Source: Tridacna crocea (taxonomy: Eukaryota; Mollusca; Bivalvia; Cardiida; Cardiidae). Taken from it: a stretch of 64,000 nt of DNA. Shown here piece by piece: positions 13,301 to 28,300 of the stretch. The notes beneath the pieces were generated by a model. It worked only from the letters and a program-made list of their open reading frames with translations. It did not search any database and had not been told where the DNA came from. Numbering within the stretch: position 1 is the stretch's first letter; every line of letters starts with the position of its first letter. The DNA lies in contig OX031059.1 in assembly GCA_943736015.1 (NCBI GenBank), forward strand, positions 46,635,159 to 46,699,158. The letters run 5' to 3'. Both the position numbers and the translations under genes were made by a program.

Positions 13301-16300
13301 GCAATTTCATCTTTTGTCACAATGTTTTCTATACTATCAAAAGGTGTCACTTACACATAAGAAACAGCTTCATCCTTGCTGTTATTTAGGGTCAATTAAT
13401 GATGCCACAGAAATGCCTTATGGGGTAAAAGGTTAAGATTAGCAGTACTGGTAGTTTATTTGTAAACCATCCATAATTATCAGAATAAAATTTAGGAATC
13501 CAAATGCTAAGTGCCAAATGATTAAATTAACCTTACTTATCATTCTCATTATTATATTTATCATCATTATATTCATCAAAAAGTATAGTCAAATGGGTAA
13601 TGACTAAGCAGTCCATCATTTATATATAATGATACATGAATCAGCTTGCCAAATATTTTGCAATTTCATAGATGGAGAACTACAAGCAGACCATATAGCG
13701 AGACAGCTGCTGTCTCTGCTCTTAACATTCACCCTATCACTTTACCTATAGCTTAGAGTACTTTGGCATTCTTAATCTCATTTGCTTATAATACAAAGCT
13801 GTACAAGAACTAGAAAAAATTACTGTAAGAAAAGTATTCAAACCTCGGCTATGATTTGTTCTTTCTGGTATACCCAAATGTTTGAACTTTGACCAAAAGT
13901 ATTTAAGTTAGGGAGAGCATCATACATATACCATTTTACAACAGCTGATAAATTGATTAAGAAGACAATCTAGTGCTGTGGTTTCCATCAAAGTTGCAGA
14001 TGAATATACCATTTCATTCTAGTCAAGTACATGGGTAAGATATGCTCTAATAAAGCATTTACAATTGATATTAAAAAATTCTTGGTAATGTTTTTTTTCA
14101 TCAATGAATTTATTTTTCTTTTACAATCATGTTTCCATTACTGAATAAATATGAATTTGTCAAAATATTATGTACGAGTATATTCCTCTTCTTAGTAAGC
14201 CAATCTGAGATGGTATCAATATCTGAGTCTAAAAAAGCAGAATTAGAATGCAGTGTAAAATGGCTGACAATGAGTAACCATCTCAAGGAAATCATATTTA
14301 TGTAAAGAAAACAACATAAATAATAACCATGGCTGTACCAGCTATTTTGAATATCTGAAAGTTTAAAATGATGAAGGAAAAAACAGGGTGCTTTATAATC
14401 TTCCACATCTGTACATTTTTACTCACATCACAAAGGGAGGGAGGTAAGGTAGGATGGGAAAGATGTATATATATATAAAGGTACATAAAAATGGGTCAAG
14501 TGAAGCAAGATTGAAAAAATATTGATCACAAAGCCACCAGAATCATTATACTACAGCACAAAAATACCATGATCACTGTTACATAGCCAAGCCCTGATTC
14601 ATTCAACAAAACAAAATTCAAACACTTCTATGCATTCAGCTTTAATCCAAGAATCTCTTTATATCAATTTAATTTTCTTTATCTTTAATCCAACACAATC
14701 CTATCCAAGATCTTATGTACAAAGAGTGCAAACCGCTCATAAACTTTTATGCGGTAAGATACAACCAATGAAAATATCTTGCATACCTAGATTCTAGCCT
14801 TAGGTTCTTCACATGGCAAGATTGTAGTTGTGCCTTTCAAACAACAATTTAAGTCCTTATCACAAAACAAAAAAAGAGACAGAAAAGACTGTGTTTCAAT
14901 TATAAAAATACTGTGGCAAGTGAAAGGCTTGGATTGCAGCTTATAGATATAAATTCATTTTGATTGAGAAATAACTTGACAAATGTTCAGACATAAAGAC
15001 AAAAAACAGGAACAAGGACACAAAACATATATACAGTGTTCCTCACCATCCTGATAATGATCAATAACCTCTAATTTTTTAGCATTCCCTTCAGTTATAA
15101 TTGTTGCTGTGGAGACATTTTTTATAGAGATTATGGGAAAAGGAGCAACTGTTCACAACAACTATTTTGCTCATTTGCCCACAATGCCTTCTAATCTATA
15201 GTAAAACAATACTTTCCTATGCGTTGCATATATATGTGTTATCTGCAAAATTAAGGTTTTCTACAGATAGCATGTTTAGTAATGGGTTCTGAGATCTTTC
15301 CATTTAGATCAACCTCTTTCTTACATGTAATTTGGTATAAAAGTTCAAATACTTATAAAATTAAAACAACAAAGCTATTATACTAGTGTCATATTGCATA
15401 CAGCTGATTCTTAAATTCACCAAACTCCAACCGTGGCATCTTGGATACACTTTGCTACATAAAATTGTAAAATAACCTTGCCCAATGAAAATTCTACCAT
15501 CTATCATTCAATAGTAATCCAATCATGGAATAATGCACTTTGAAAGGAAGAGAAAATTCAGCAATAATATACCATAATATGAAAATGAAAATATCCCAGG
15601 AAGAAGTCTACCATTTTGTCCACCAATACAAAGAACATAATTAAACATAAACCATCAAACACCTGTCTGATCCAGTGCAAGAATAAATGTTACATGTGAT
15701 ACAATAGTTTAAAACATTTCATGGAATCAAGGTTCAAGGTACCTTCAAAGCCTTCAATACCTTCAAAGTATGTTTTGTTCAAAATGATAAATGAGGCAAA
15801 TAAAGTTCAAACATGAATCTATGTATTCCTGGATACCCTTTAACTCTCTCTTGCTACGTATGATTGATTTGGACAACTCATATTTTTCTTATATTGAAAA
15901 ATGGTATCATAGTATCAATGGTTTTTGAATTATATATTTTTCTTTTAAGGAACTTATCATTCATACTGAATGTAATATATTGCAGGGACAGTTAGATCAA
16001 ATCAGTAAAATTTACATGATAAATTGTCAATGAATCCTGCTATACATGTGCAAGAAATAAAAAGCACCCTACCTTTCCTATCAACATGTTAAGCACTGCA
16101 ATACAAGATGTTCAAAATATCATAATTGGTTATCAGCCCTGTGTAACTAATTCAAACCTGAACAAAATACAACAATCTACAGCTATTTGAAAAATAAAGC
16201 TGTTTCCCAGTTGCAACTGCATAGGAACAAAATAAGACTAACCAAAAAGCCCATTGTAACTAAAACTTATTTCAGAAAGCTCTGCTAGGTAAGTGCTGTG

Positions 16301-19300
16301 AATTAAATGATGAAATGTAACAATAAAATCAAAAACAATTATAATTAGTAATGAAAGTGCTCCATATCTGTAACTCATAAACTGAATATAATAGAAAAAG
16401 GTCCTCTATGTTCTTCCAAAACAAACCAGAACTATAGAAAACAGGAACTAAAGCTTTCTAGAATAGTTTACCCAACAAAAGAGTATGGTACTATGAAATC
16501 TGTTGCTTGCTTTTTTCCCCAGATGAGAATACCTTCGAAGAATGTTGTTAGTCGTGCCCAGTGCATACTTCCGTTTCTCCACGACATGCTACGACTTGAA
16601 ATATTGTTACGATTGGTAGGCGCTAGTGACACACGTCGTGCAGCAAGATTTATCTCTTCTTGCAGTGCTGATTATTGAAGTAGATGAACATGCAAGTTTA
16701 TATACATACAATGTAGTTATCAAAAACAAATTTTGAAACAAATTAAGTATTGTGGACGAACTTTCTCACATTCCATTTACATACATTAAATACAAGAAAT
16801 TATATGATGGTTTAAGGAAGAGCTATAAGCTAACTTTTTTGTTTAACCTTTTGTATTGGTTAAAGTGAAAAAAGAATAACATCAATTTATGAGAAAAAGA
16901 TGCGTTCCTCAACTATGATCTCAATATACATGTATGTCCTAATATATACAAATCATTAAAACATGTATAAAAATAAGTTATTGTCTAGCATTTTTTCACA
17001 ATTGAGTCAAGAGACATGAAGATCTGGACAATTTTTTTGCACACTGAATAACACATATGCAAAACATGAAACTATACAGTGACACTTAAAAACATGGTTT
17101 TAACCTGTTCCTTTGGAACAAGCATAAAAAGAAGAAGTGTGCAATTACTCTGCAGTATCTAAAATAGATGAAATAATGATAGTGATCTACTCAAAAGCAG
17201 TCAGGTAGCCAGCATGCAGCTGTACACAAGACATAAATTAAAATGAATAAATTCAATTAAAAAAAAATACCCATTATAATATGTATAACCTTTGTGCAAA
17301 AACATACCGGTACAATCAAAAGCCTTTAACCCTTTCCCAAACGGCAAATTTTGGACCAGACCAAATTGAAAGCATTTTGCAGTTGACAAATCAACAGTTG
17401 CTAAAAAGAAGATTTTTCTATATGATAGGGTAGAAAACATTGTGGGAAAAGGAGAAAATGCTGGTTACCAGCATTTTCTCCCTTTCCCACAATGTTTTCA
17501 AAAGGCTTCTATTCCTGACCCGTAAAAACCAGGGATTGTTTGGGAAAGGGTTAATAGAAAGTCTGTTGCAAGTAGTGGAGTGCTGTTACAAATCAAGTCT
17601 TTACTGGTCAATAAAATTTTATCTTGTCAGTTTTGATAGCATTTTGAAGATGACAAATGTGACAATGTCACAGGATTAATCTTTAAAAATATCATTGGAA
17701 AAAGGAGATAATGATAAAGTTAACATATTTAACCATTTCCCAAACAACAAAATTTTGGACAAGACCAAATTGAAAGAGCTTACAGACAACAAATCAAATG
17801 TAATGTAAATGATGATTTTTGTTCATGAAAGAGTAAAAAACATTGTTGGAAAAGAAGAAAATGCTGGTTACCAGCATTTTCTCCTTTTCCTACAGTGTTT
17901 CCAAAAGCCCTCTTTCACAGCACTGTAAAAACTAGGGATTGTTTGGGAAAGGGTTAATTCTTATTTCTACGTCCTCATCAGGGTCTTGTAAACACCACAA
18001 GATTGTAACTATGGTAGAGGATTAAACAGCACTCTTTTGAGGAAAATGTAATGCGGATTTGGCTGCACATGTTCATCGCAACATTACAATAGTTAACCCA
18101 TTACCAAACGACAATATTTTAGACTAGCCCAAATTGAAAGCATTTGCAGACGACAAAATAAAAGTTACTGAAAATTTGAAATTTGTTCTGGGAAGGGTAG
18201 AAAACATTGTGGGAAAAGGAGAAAATGCTGGTTACCAGCATTTTCTCCTTTTCCCATAGTGTTTTCAAAAGGCTTCTTTCTCAGGGGCGTCAAAAGTAGG
18301 GATTGTGTGGAAATTGGTTAAAGCTCTTTTCATGACTACAGTAAATGTTGCCTTTGCAGCCAATTTAGTTCCAGATATGACTGCACAAAAGATACAGTCT
18401 AATCTCTGATCTACACTGTAAGATTTGCTAAAACATTGCAGACAAAATGAACCTCAAAATTGCAATTATTTTGGTCTTGTTTCTAGACTGAAAGTATTGC
18501 TTGGGTTTGTTTAGGGCACTAAGAGTTAACCTTCATGCTCTTTTCTGCAACAACATATAACAACAGATGTCTTTTCAATGAATGTTCCCATCAAAGGCCA
18601 GGAATGCTAAGAAGATGAGAGCTTCATGCTTGATGACACTTAGTTTGAACCAAAGAATGCCAAGTTAATAATGTACAATTTTCGGTCAATAAAACCAGCA
18701 AACTATTGCAGTTTTAAGGTTTTTTAGCCCAATGCATCTCTTGAGATATTCTACAGTAAAGATCATAGATCAGAAAGCTGACAATGTGGCAAGCAGTTAG
18801 GAAAACACAGTTTTACAACACTTCATGGCAAAGCAGCAATTCATGGAGCTCCCTAAAGAAAACTATAACTAAGTAGGAAGTCATGAGAAATTCATGATTC
18901 AAATGGAATTTTTTATGTTCTAGCAAGATAGTTACGATTCATCAGTAAACTTGAATCACTCTGCTATGCTTTCAATGGTACATGCAAACTATGTATATGT
19001 ATGGAATCTAATTCATACAATAGGCTGTATGCTGAATGGAACCTAATTAATAAAATGGAATGAATGCTGAATTTGACAACAATGGAAAGAAGTCACAAAG
19101 CTAGTATCATATTGTTTATACTTATTTGAACCACACAATCCCGACTTTTAAAAACCCTGAAAAAGAAGCCTTTAGAAAACATCATGGGAAAAGGAGAAAA
19201 TGCTGGTAACCAGCATTTTCTCCTTTTCCCACAATGTTTTTTTCCCTTCCAAAAACCAATTTCACATTTTCAGTTACTTTTATTTTGTCATCTGCAAATG

Positions 19301-22300
19301 CTTTGATTTGGGACTAGTCTATAATTTTGTCGTTTGGTAAAGAGTTAAACAACAAAAACTTTTGTTCCTCATCAATAGGATTCTTACAGATAGCATCCAA
19401 ACTTCAAGTTGTCACATTGTATTTATTCCTTATCTCTACCTATTACCCTTACCTCACTGCTCCAACCAAAGAATGCACAACAGTTGTCTTGGTCCAAAAT
19501 TCTATTTAACCCTTTCCCAAACTGCAAATTTTGGACCAGACCAAATTGAAAGCATTTGCAGACGACAATTCAAATCTTGCTGAAAAGATGATTTCTGTCT
19601 ATGATTGGGTAGAAAACATTGTGGGAAAAGGAGAAAATGCTGGTTACCAGCATTTTCTCCTTTTCCCACAATGTTTTCAAAAGGCTACTATTCCAGACCC
19701 CTGAAATCCAGGGATTCTGTGGGAAAGTGTTAATGAGTTGTTGCTTTTAGGTGTGAGGGTTAAAAAAGTGACTGTATATGACATATAAAATCCTATATAG
19801 CAAAGTATAAAAATCCTTGAAACCTTCAACAAACAATCTCCTCTTTTGAATGCTCAATGGAACAAGCATTTCAAAAAACTGTGAAAAAAATATGTGAAAT
19901 GCGGTTAACCTGCATATTCTCCCTTTCCCACACTGTCTTCTGCTTTTTGTAAGACAAATTCTATCATTAAGCCACTTTCAAATGATGTCTACAAAATAGT
20001 GCTTTCTCTTTCGACATATTAACAACAAAATTGCAGCTTTGCCCAAATCGGAAGCATCTGCAGAGGAAAAATTAAATGTAACTCAAATGATGTAATATGT
20101 CTTTCCAAAGGTAGAAAACATTGTGGTAAAAGGAGAAAATGCTGCTTAGCAACATTTTCTCCTTTTCCAACAATGTTTTCAAAAGGCCTATTTATCTGGG
20201 TGGTGAAAAATATTTTGCAGTATCTACATGTATAAGCAATTAATGCATTATATAAATTATCCATGCTAATGACGTGCATGTGTATATACATACATGCAGC
20301 TAGTGTCTACTTCTAACTATCTACTATATTATGCCTGTGATTGGCAGTTTGAAAATCCTCTCACTTGCTTAATCTTACCAGATGCACAATACACCTACTT
20401 AAATTCTTAGACTTTTTACAAAGATAAGATCTATGAATGAATCATTTGGTACAGGCACAAGTCATTTCAGCACTTAACAGTTGTTAACTTAATTACACCA
20501 AAGTTGTGACATTTTGTGAAACAAGAAATCGAAATAGCCATTCGTCTAGTTCAGAGAGAGAACTCCCCCTCCCCCTCCTTTTAGCCTATATCAGAATTTC
20601 ATAACATGAAACTGTCTGATACACCATGAAATTATTCTGTGCTACTATACAATCTTTACAAGTTTAAGATTTTTTGAGCCAATCAGATTAAATTTGTCAT
20701 CAGTGAAAAAAAAAATCACGTGACCATGTAATTCAAACCATTTGATATCTAATGTTTACATAAATAATGAAAAGGATGACGAGTAACTGCACATATACAA
20801 ATGTAAAATCTGCAAGACACCTCTTGCATACGGTATTTTGGCATAAATACCCGACACCCTTCTTAAAAAGAAGTGATTCCAATATTCTTCTGGAAAAATT
20901 AAAAAAAAAAAAACCCAAATTTCTTTTCTGGTTAATAAATTTCCATTGTATTGCTTAGATTAACCAATGAACTGACTAAAAAGCAATCTTTTAACTCTTT
21001 ACCAAAAGACAATATTTTAGACTATTCCAAATTGAAAGCATTTGCAGACGACAAAATAAAAGTGACTGAAAATTTGAAATTTGTTTTGTGAAGGGGGAGA
21101 AAACATTGTGGGACAAGGAGAAAATGCTGGTCACCAGCATTTTCTCCTTTTCACATAATGTTTTCTAAAGGCTTCTTTCTCAGGGGCGTCAAAAGTAGGG
21201 ATTGTGTGGAAATGGTTTTACTGATCTCTGATTACTGATCTAATATACAAATACTAGAAATGGTTTCCCTAGAAATTTTCAATTAGATTAACTCTTTACC
21301 ACACAACAAAATTTCAGACATGTCAAAATTAATCAAATCTGCAGAAAGATGAATGTGACTAAAATCATGCCATAGTCTGTGAAAGGATACAAAACATTTT
21401 GGGAAAAGGAGAAAATGCTGGTTACAAACATTTTCTCCTTTTCCCACACCATTTTAAAAAAATCTTATTGCTTTGGGTCATTAAAAGTTGGGATTGTGTG
21501 GTAAAGGGTTAATACCTAAAATACAGACATAACGTGAAAAGATTAAGTGAAAATGATATTGTGTAAGAACTAACATTCCAACATGTTGTATTGACTTGTG
21601 AGCTAGTGTGTACTACTATTATTAAAAATATAGCACTAAACATACAGTATACAGGGCACCATCCTTTACAAGCTATTAATGCATGGAACCAGCATCTCTA
21701 TACAACATGCAGCTATAGCAGAAAATCAAGAAAAAAGTCAGTGTTAGAATACATTGTACTTCAAGATTTTCATTTAGAATATCTTAATTTTGATGAAGAC
21801 AGCAACTCAATTCCTTCATATTCACTAAAAAGACCTTCCAGTGGCAACACTTTTTCAAATCATAAAACATACCATGGTCATTGATTTGTATCTGGGATTT
21901 GAAATATTGGGTGGAATAGTCACATATCGACACAAAAGTAAAAGGCACAGTCATCCTATGGGATGGATTGAGAACTTCCAGAGCAAGTAGTAGCACATGA
22001 TGTTTTCACTGTTCTATTACACTGTTTGAACAATCAATTCCCTTACTTGCAAGGCAGATACTAGAGGTACATGTTCTATGAAGTTATAGACATGATGAGG
22101 GAATAATGTATATCGGTAAGTAGGAACACGCAAGGAAATAATAGTACCTTCTTCATGGTCCTCACTAACATGATGCAATGATGGTTCCAAGGCAGCAAGC
22201 TGGGTCACAGACACTGTTGTCAAGGGAAATGTCTCTCGACCAATCCTTTTTCTTTCTTCCTCCCTCTGAAGAGCTCTTCTTATCATTTCTTGCTGCTGTT

Positions 22301-25300
22301 TGCGTCTAGTTGTGGTTGCAGTAACAAGTGATTTCTGTGTAAAACATAGAACTGGAAACTGACTATCTTAAAAGGAGAAAGGCAATCCAACTCTATAATA
22401 ATATTGTCAAAGTGAAAATATTTCTATGGAAGGATAATGTCTATCACCTGATTCTATCTATTACATTTTTTTCATATATACTAAATTTCCTCCTCTTGTT
22501 TTTCTTAACCCTTTCCCAAACAATCCCTAGTTTTTATGGGTCAGGAATAGAAACCTTTTGAAAACATTGTGGGAAAAGAAGAAAATGCTGGTTACCAGCA
22601 TTTTCTCCTTTTCCCACAATGTTTTTACCCTATCATATAGAAAAATCATCTTTTTAGCAACTGTTAATTTGCCATCTGCAAATGCTTTCGGTTTGGTCTA
22701 GTCCAAAAGTTTGTCATTTGGGAAAGGGTTATAGGCCCAGAAAAGGCCAAAATATCAACGCAGGTATCATGATACATACAAAATTTTTTTAATCATACCA
22801 TTTAAAAGTATAGAAAATATTGTAGAGATGACAATCTGTTATCATGTGGTTTAGGCCATGTGTTAGTCACTGGCAGAAAAAAGAAATCTAAAATCAGGCA
22901 AAAAGTACACGAAAGACACAGCTACCTGCAGGGTTTTAACCTAGTTTTGAAACTAATTTCTCTGTCAATGACTAATACTTAGACCGATTGTACAATGACA
23001 GATTGTCATCTTCACAGTTATTTCCATACTTTTAAATGGTGTGATATAAATTCAAGTGCATTTAACTCTTTACCACACAATCCTGACTTTAAACGACCTT
23101 AAGAAAAATGCCTTTTGAAAACATTGTGAGAAAAGGAGAAAATGCTGGTTACCAGCATTTTCTCCTTTTCCCACAATGTTTTCTACCCATCCCAAAACAA
23201 ATTTCAATTTTTCAGTCATATTTACTCTGTTGTCTGCAAACACCTGTTTTGTTTACTTTTGATCTATATTGTTACTTTCAACAAAGAAAGGAAAGTAGTG
23301 ATGAACACAGTAATTGGTTTATTATGTCTATATATAAATAGTAAACAAAATATACAAAATACATGAACATTTTGAGAAAATACAAAGTGATAGCCAAAGA
23401 CCTAGTTGGATGTTCCTTACAGTTTGATCCTGATTTACAGTGACTTCTTCTATCTTAGTTTTGAAGTGGGGCTGCCAGGGAGGGTCAATAGGAACTTGAC
23501 GTTGGAGTCCAATGGTTGGTGATGGAAGAGTAAAGTCTATTCCTGGGGGAGGCAGCTGAAATAAACACAATTAGAATGTAAGACATCATATACATAAACT
23601 TGGAGGTCAATGGGTGGTAGCGGTAGGGTGGAGTGTAAGGTTGTAGCACCCATTTCTCATCATAAGCCTATATAAATAAAAAAAATTCTGTGGCCAAAGT
23701 TGTAAATGACAGCATCATTATACACATATTGATTATCTCTAGATCTGTGTCCCTTTTCAAACTAAATAGATTGGTTAATTTGATGCACTGAAGACTAGGG
23801 AACTCCTCTGTGCTTTGCAATAAATGACTCCTTCATACATGACTTTGTCCTGATTTAAATACAACACCTAATATTTGCATAAGAGAGATATATCTTCGGC
23901 ACAATGGCTATGGTACTGTGCTTTAGTCTGGACATTCTAGCGCTAGAATCCTGCCCAGTCCCTGTATTTCTGCCATGCATTTGTTCATTTGTTTCTTTCA
24001 CCTAATGAACAATGTCCATAACAACGGGAGTTTTAGGCTGAAAATGTGGCCCCTAGAGGTTTTTCTAAAACTTCACCCAGAGACTTAGTTTTTGACCCGT
24101 CATGATCCATTTTCGAACTTGACCAAGATATCACCACATCAAACTTTCAGACCAAGCTTCATAAGTATGTGATTGAAAATGTGTCTTCTAGAGTGAACAC
24201 AATTTTTTTCTAAGATTTGATCCAGTGCCAAAGTTTTTTATTGTACATGACCCATTTATCAACTCGACCGAGATATCATCAAGACAAACATTCTGACCAA
24301 CTTTCAGGAGTATTGGACTAAAAATATGGCCTCTAGAGCATACACAAGTTTTTTTTAAGATTTGACCTTGTGACCTAGTTTTTGACCCAATATAACTCTT
24401 TTTTAACTCGTCCGAGATATCATCAAGAGAAACATTCTAAGTTCAAAGAGTATATGACTGAAAATGTAGCGTATGCAGGGTAAAAGTTGATGAAGGATGA
24501 TGCACCCTTGACACAGCACTATCAAAAAAGCTCATCATGAGCACTTTGTGCTCAGGTGAGCTAAAAATTGAGGCAAGTACAAGAAAATAAAGGTAACCAG
24601 CATTTTCTCCCTTTTCCATACCTTCCAGAAGAAAATTCCCTTCACATGAGCAATATCAATTTGTTGACTGCAAATGCTTTCAATCTCCAAAGTTGTAGAT
24701 TTTTTTTGTTTTAAAAAGAATTCAGCATAGTTATTTTGGTATAAGATATTTCAAAAGGACAAGAAATTCAAATCTAACTAACCTTGAAATGCATCTGAGC
24801 TCCCTCTTCCATCCTTGGCCATACCTGATGTCTGAATTTCCACAATGTACCAAATCTGAGATAAAAATATAATAAATCTGAAACGTATATTTCTACATAT
24901 ACATGTACGTAACAAACCACTTCAGCTCAATCTAGGCAACAGTACATGTGACAAACTGATCTCAAACATTTACACAGTAGTAAAATTTGTTCATACACTG
25001 TAACTCAATACTCAAAGAGCAAACATATGAAGGAAAAGAAAAGTGTTTCTCAACAGGGTGGGATACACTGTTGGGGAAAACAATAAATTGCAGGCTGCTT
25101 AACAATATAAGAGGTGCTTAACCCTTTACCCCATAGGGCATTTCTATAGTATCTCTAATTGACCCTAAATAACAGCAAGGATGAAGCCATTTCTTATGTG
25201 TATATGACACCTTTTGATAGCATAGAAATGTTGTGAGAAAAGGTGAAATTGCTTGTCATGAGCAATTTCACCTTTTGCCACAATGTTTTCCAAAGACTCC

Positions 25301-28300
25301 TACAAGCAATGCATAGAAATGAGTATCTATGGAGTAAAGGGTTAACAGTATTTGTGCAGTAAATGGTTTATCCTTTACCTCAAAAACCTGTTTTTACAAC
25401 AGTTGGAAAACATTTTGGCAAAGGAAGAAAAATATAGGTAAACATCATTTCTCTTTTTCCATCAATGTTTCTACCCTTCCAAAGACAAATCCTATCATTT
25501 GAAGTATATAACATTTATCTTCTGAAAATGCTTTCAATTTACCAAGTCTAAAGTTTGTGGTAAGGTAAAGGGTAAATCCAGAAAAACATTTCAAAGCATT
25601 GCAATTTGATAATTAGCCAGGATATCTCATACAATAGAGTGAGTGTATATCCAAGATTAGGCTGCACATTCTGTGCAGTCTGATCCTGATTTACACTTTC
25701 TGCAATAGGCAAATATAATATTGATTTTTATTGTCTTAACTCTTTACCAAAATGACAAAATTTTAGACTGGTCCAAATTCAAAGCATTTGCAGATGACAA
25801 AATGAAAGTGACCAAAAAACTGAAATTAGTACATGTATTGGAATGGGCAGAAAACATAGTGGGAAAAGGAGAAAATGCTGGTTAGCAGCTTTTTCTCCTT
25901 TCCCCACAATGTTTTCAGAAGGCTTCTTTCTCAGGGTCGTTAAATGTCGGGATTGTGTGGTAACGAGTTAAACAACTACTTGAAGGTTACTAAAATCCAG
26001 GAAAAGTACCTTAATACAGCATTTATTCTTTGATGTGGATCCTCATGTTGAAGCTCTTTAAACACCATGGTTTGAGCTTTCTCAGGGGCTTTCACGGATG
26101 ATATTAGAAACATGCAGGCTGTAAATAAAGAACAAGAGGGCCATCATGGCCCACAATCACTCACCTGAGTCAAAAGGCAAATTTTACTCCACATGCAAAA
26201 TTCAATTTCTGACCAAATGTCAGGTCAATTGAGCTTAAAGTGTGGCATCTAGATGCATCAACAAGAAATTTTCATAAGTTGACCTAGTGACCTATTTATC
26301 AGCGTATGTGACCCAAAGTAGAACTTATCAAAATATTTCTCAAGACAAATATTCTTAAGAGTTTTCAAGTTAATTGAGAAATAAATGGGGCCTCCAAAGA
26401 GCCCTTAATGTATTTCTTTGATTTGACCAAGTGACCTAATTAATGATCACAGGTAACCCAATTTCAAACTCATCCAATATTTTATCAAGACAAGCATTCT
26501 GACCAATTTTAAAGTCAACTGAGCTAGGTCTGTGGCCTCTAGAGTGCCCTAAAGGTGTTTCTTTAATTTGATCTAGTGACCTAGATTATGACCCCACACA
26601 CCCAATTTTGAACCCATCTTAAATTCCATCAAGACAAATATTTTCACCAATTTTCAAATCAGTTGAGGAAGAAATGTGGCCTCTAGAAAGCCCACAAGGT
26701 ATTTCTTTAATTTGACCTAGTGGCCTAGTATATGAGCCTAGTTGACTCAAATTCAAACTTACGTGGGATTTGATCAAGACAAACATTCTGACTAATTTTC
26801 AAGTCAATTCAGCAAAAAATGTGGCCTTTAGAGTGTATTTTGACCTAGTGACCTAGTTTATGATCCCAGGTGATACAAATGCAAACTCATCCAAGATTTC
26901 ACCAAGACAAACATTCTAATCAAATTTCAAGTCATTTGAGCAAAAGATGTAGCCTTTGGAGTACCCACAATGTATTTCTTTAATTTGACATGGTGAACTA
27001 GTTTTTAACCCCAAGTGACCCAATTTTGAACTCAGTGAACATGTTGTGCTCAGGCTGGTTAACAAACTTAAAACAGGTTCTCTCCATACCAAATATCAAA
27101 GCTCTACGCCTTGCAGTTTCACAGAAGAAGAATCTCAACAATTTGCCTTTTTTGATTCTATGTTCAAACTTAAGACCCCTTGGGTGGGGCCAGTTTTGAC
27201 CCCTGGGGCATCATATGAAAAACTTGGTCTAGGTAACTACATACTAAGTATCTAAGTTCTACACCTTCTAGTTTTAGAGAGGAAAAATTTTAAAGTTTTC
27301 CTTCTTTGTTTGAATTTGTAACCCCGCCCCCCCAGTGTGGGAGATCTAGATCCAAATATCAAAACTCTATGCCTTCCAGTTTTGAGAAAAAATTTCAACT
27401 TTTCTAGTGACCCCCTTGGATGGGGCCAGTTTTGACCTCAGGGGCATCAAATGAGGAAACTTGATAGAGGTCCACTAGGAATACTATATACCAAATATCC
27501 AAGCTCTATGTCTTCTAGTTTCAGAGTAGAAGATTATTTTGCATTTTTTTTACCTTTCTGCTACCATGGCAACCAGAGTTTTAACTGGAATTCAATTCTT
27601 TGAACAACTTTGAAGAGCTTTACCCAAGAAACATCCATTCCAAGTTTCATCAAGATTGGCCCACTAGTTTAGGAGAAGATCATGTTTAAAGAAACTGTTG
27701 ACGGATGACAGACACCGGACAAGGGGCGATCACAACAGCTCACCTTGAGCATATTGTGCTTAGGGTAAAAAAGATTGATAAGACCTCTAAAATTTAGTCA
27801 TATTCATATAATTAAAAGGCAGGGTTTTTTTAAATATATATTGGCAAGTTCTGATTGGCTGAAATTTCAACCGTAAATATGAAGAGAGAGCTTAAACTCA
27901 TAGTCACTTTGCTGCGTTCTAAATAAAGTTTATGATCCCAGGTAATAAATCTACTAAATCTGCCAATGTTCAATACTATAATGACGCTATGAATTTATGT
28001 TGTTATTACGTCATGAATTAGCAGATTTATAAAGCTATGAATTATCAATGAAATGGACATCAAATAAATTTATTTTGTCGTTTGCAAATGCTTTCAATTT
28101 GGACTAGTCAAAAATGTTGTCATTTGGTAAAAAATTAAACAGAAAATTTATCAAAGATGAAAACAAACCAGCAGCAGCAGATAATTCCTGATCACTTTCA
28201 GTCATAAGTTCCCAAGCTACAGGCATGATGTCTATAAAATTGTCCTCTGTGAGTATTGGGGCAGCTTTGGATAAAATCCCCAGTGGACACTGTATTAATT

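Noticed and set aside
12840-13310. 156-codon minus-strand frame
   Set aside because: It runs across the boundary between a decayed TTAA-A and a TTAA-B element; coding would depend on repeat sequence.
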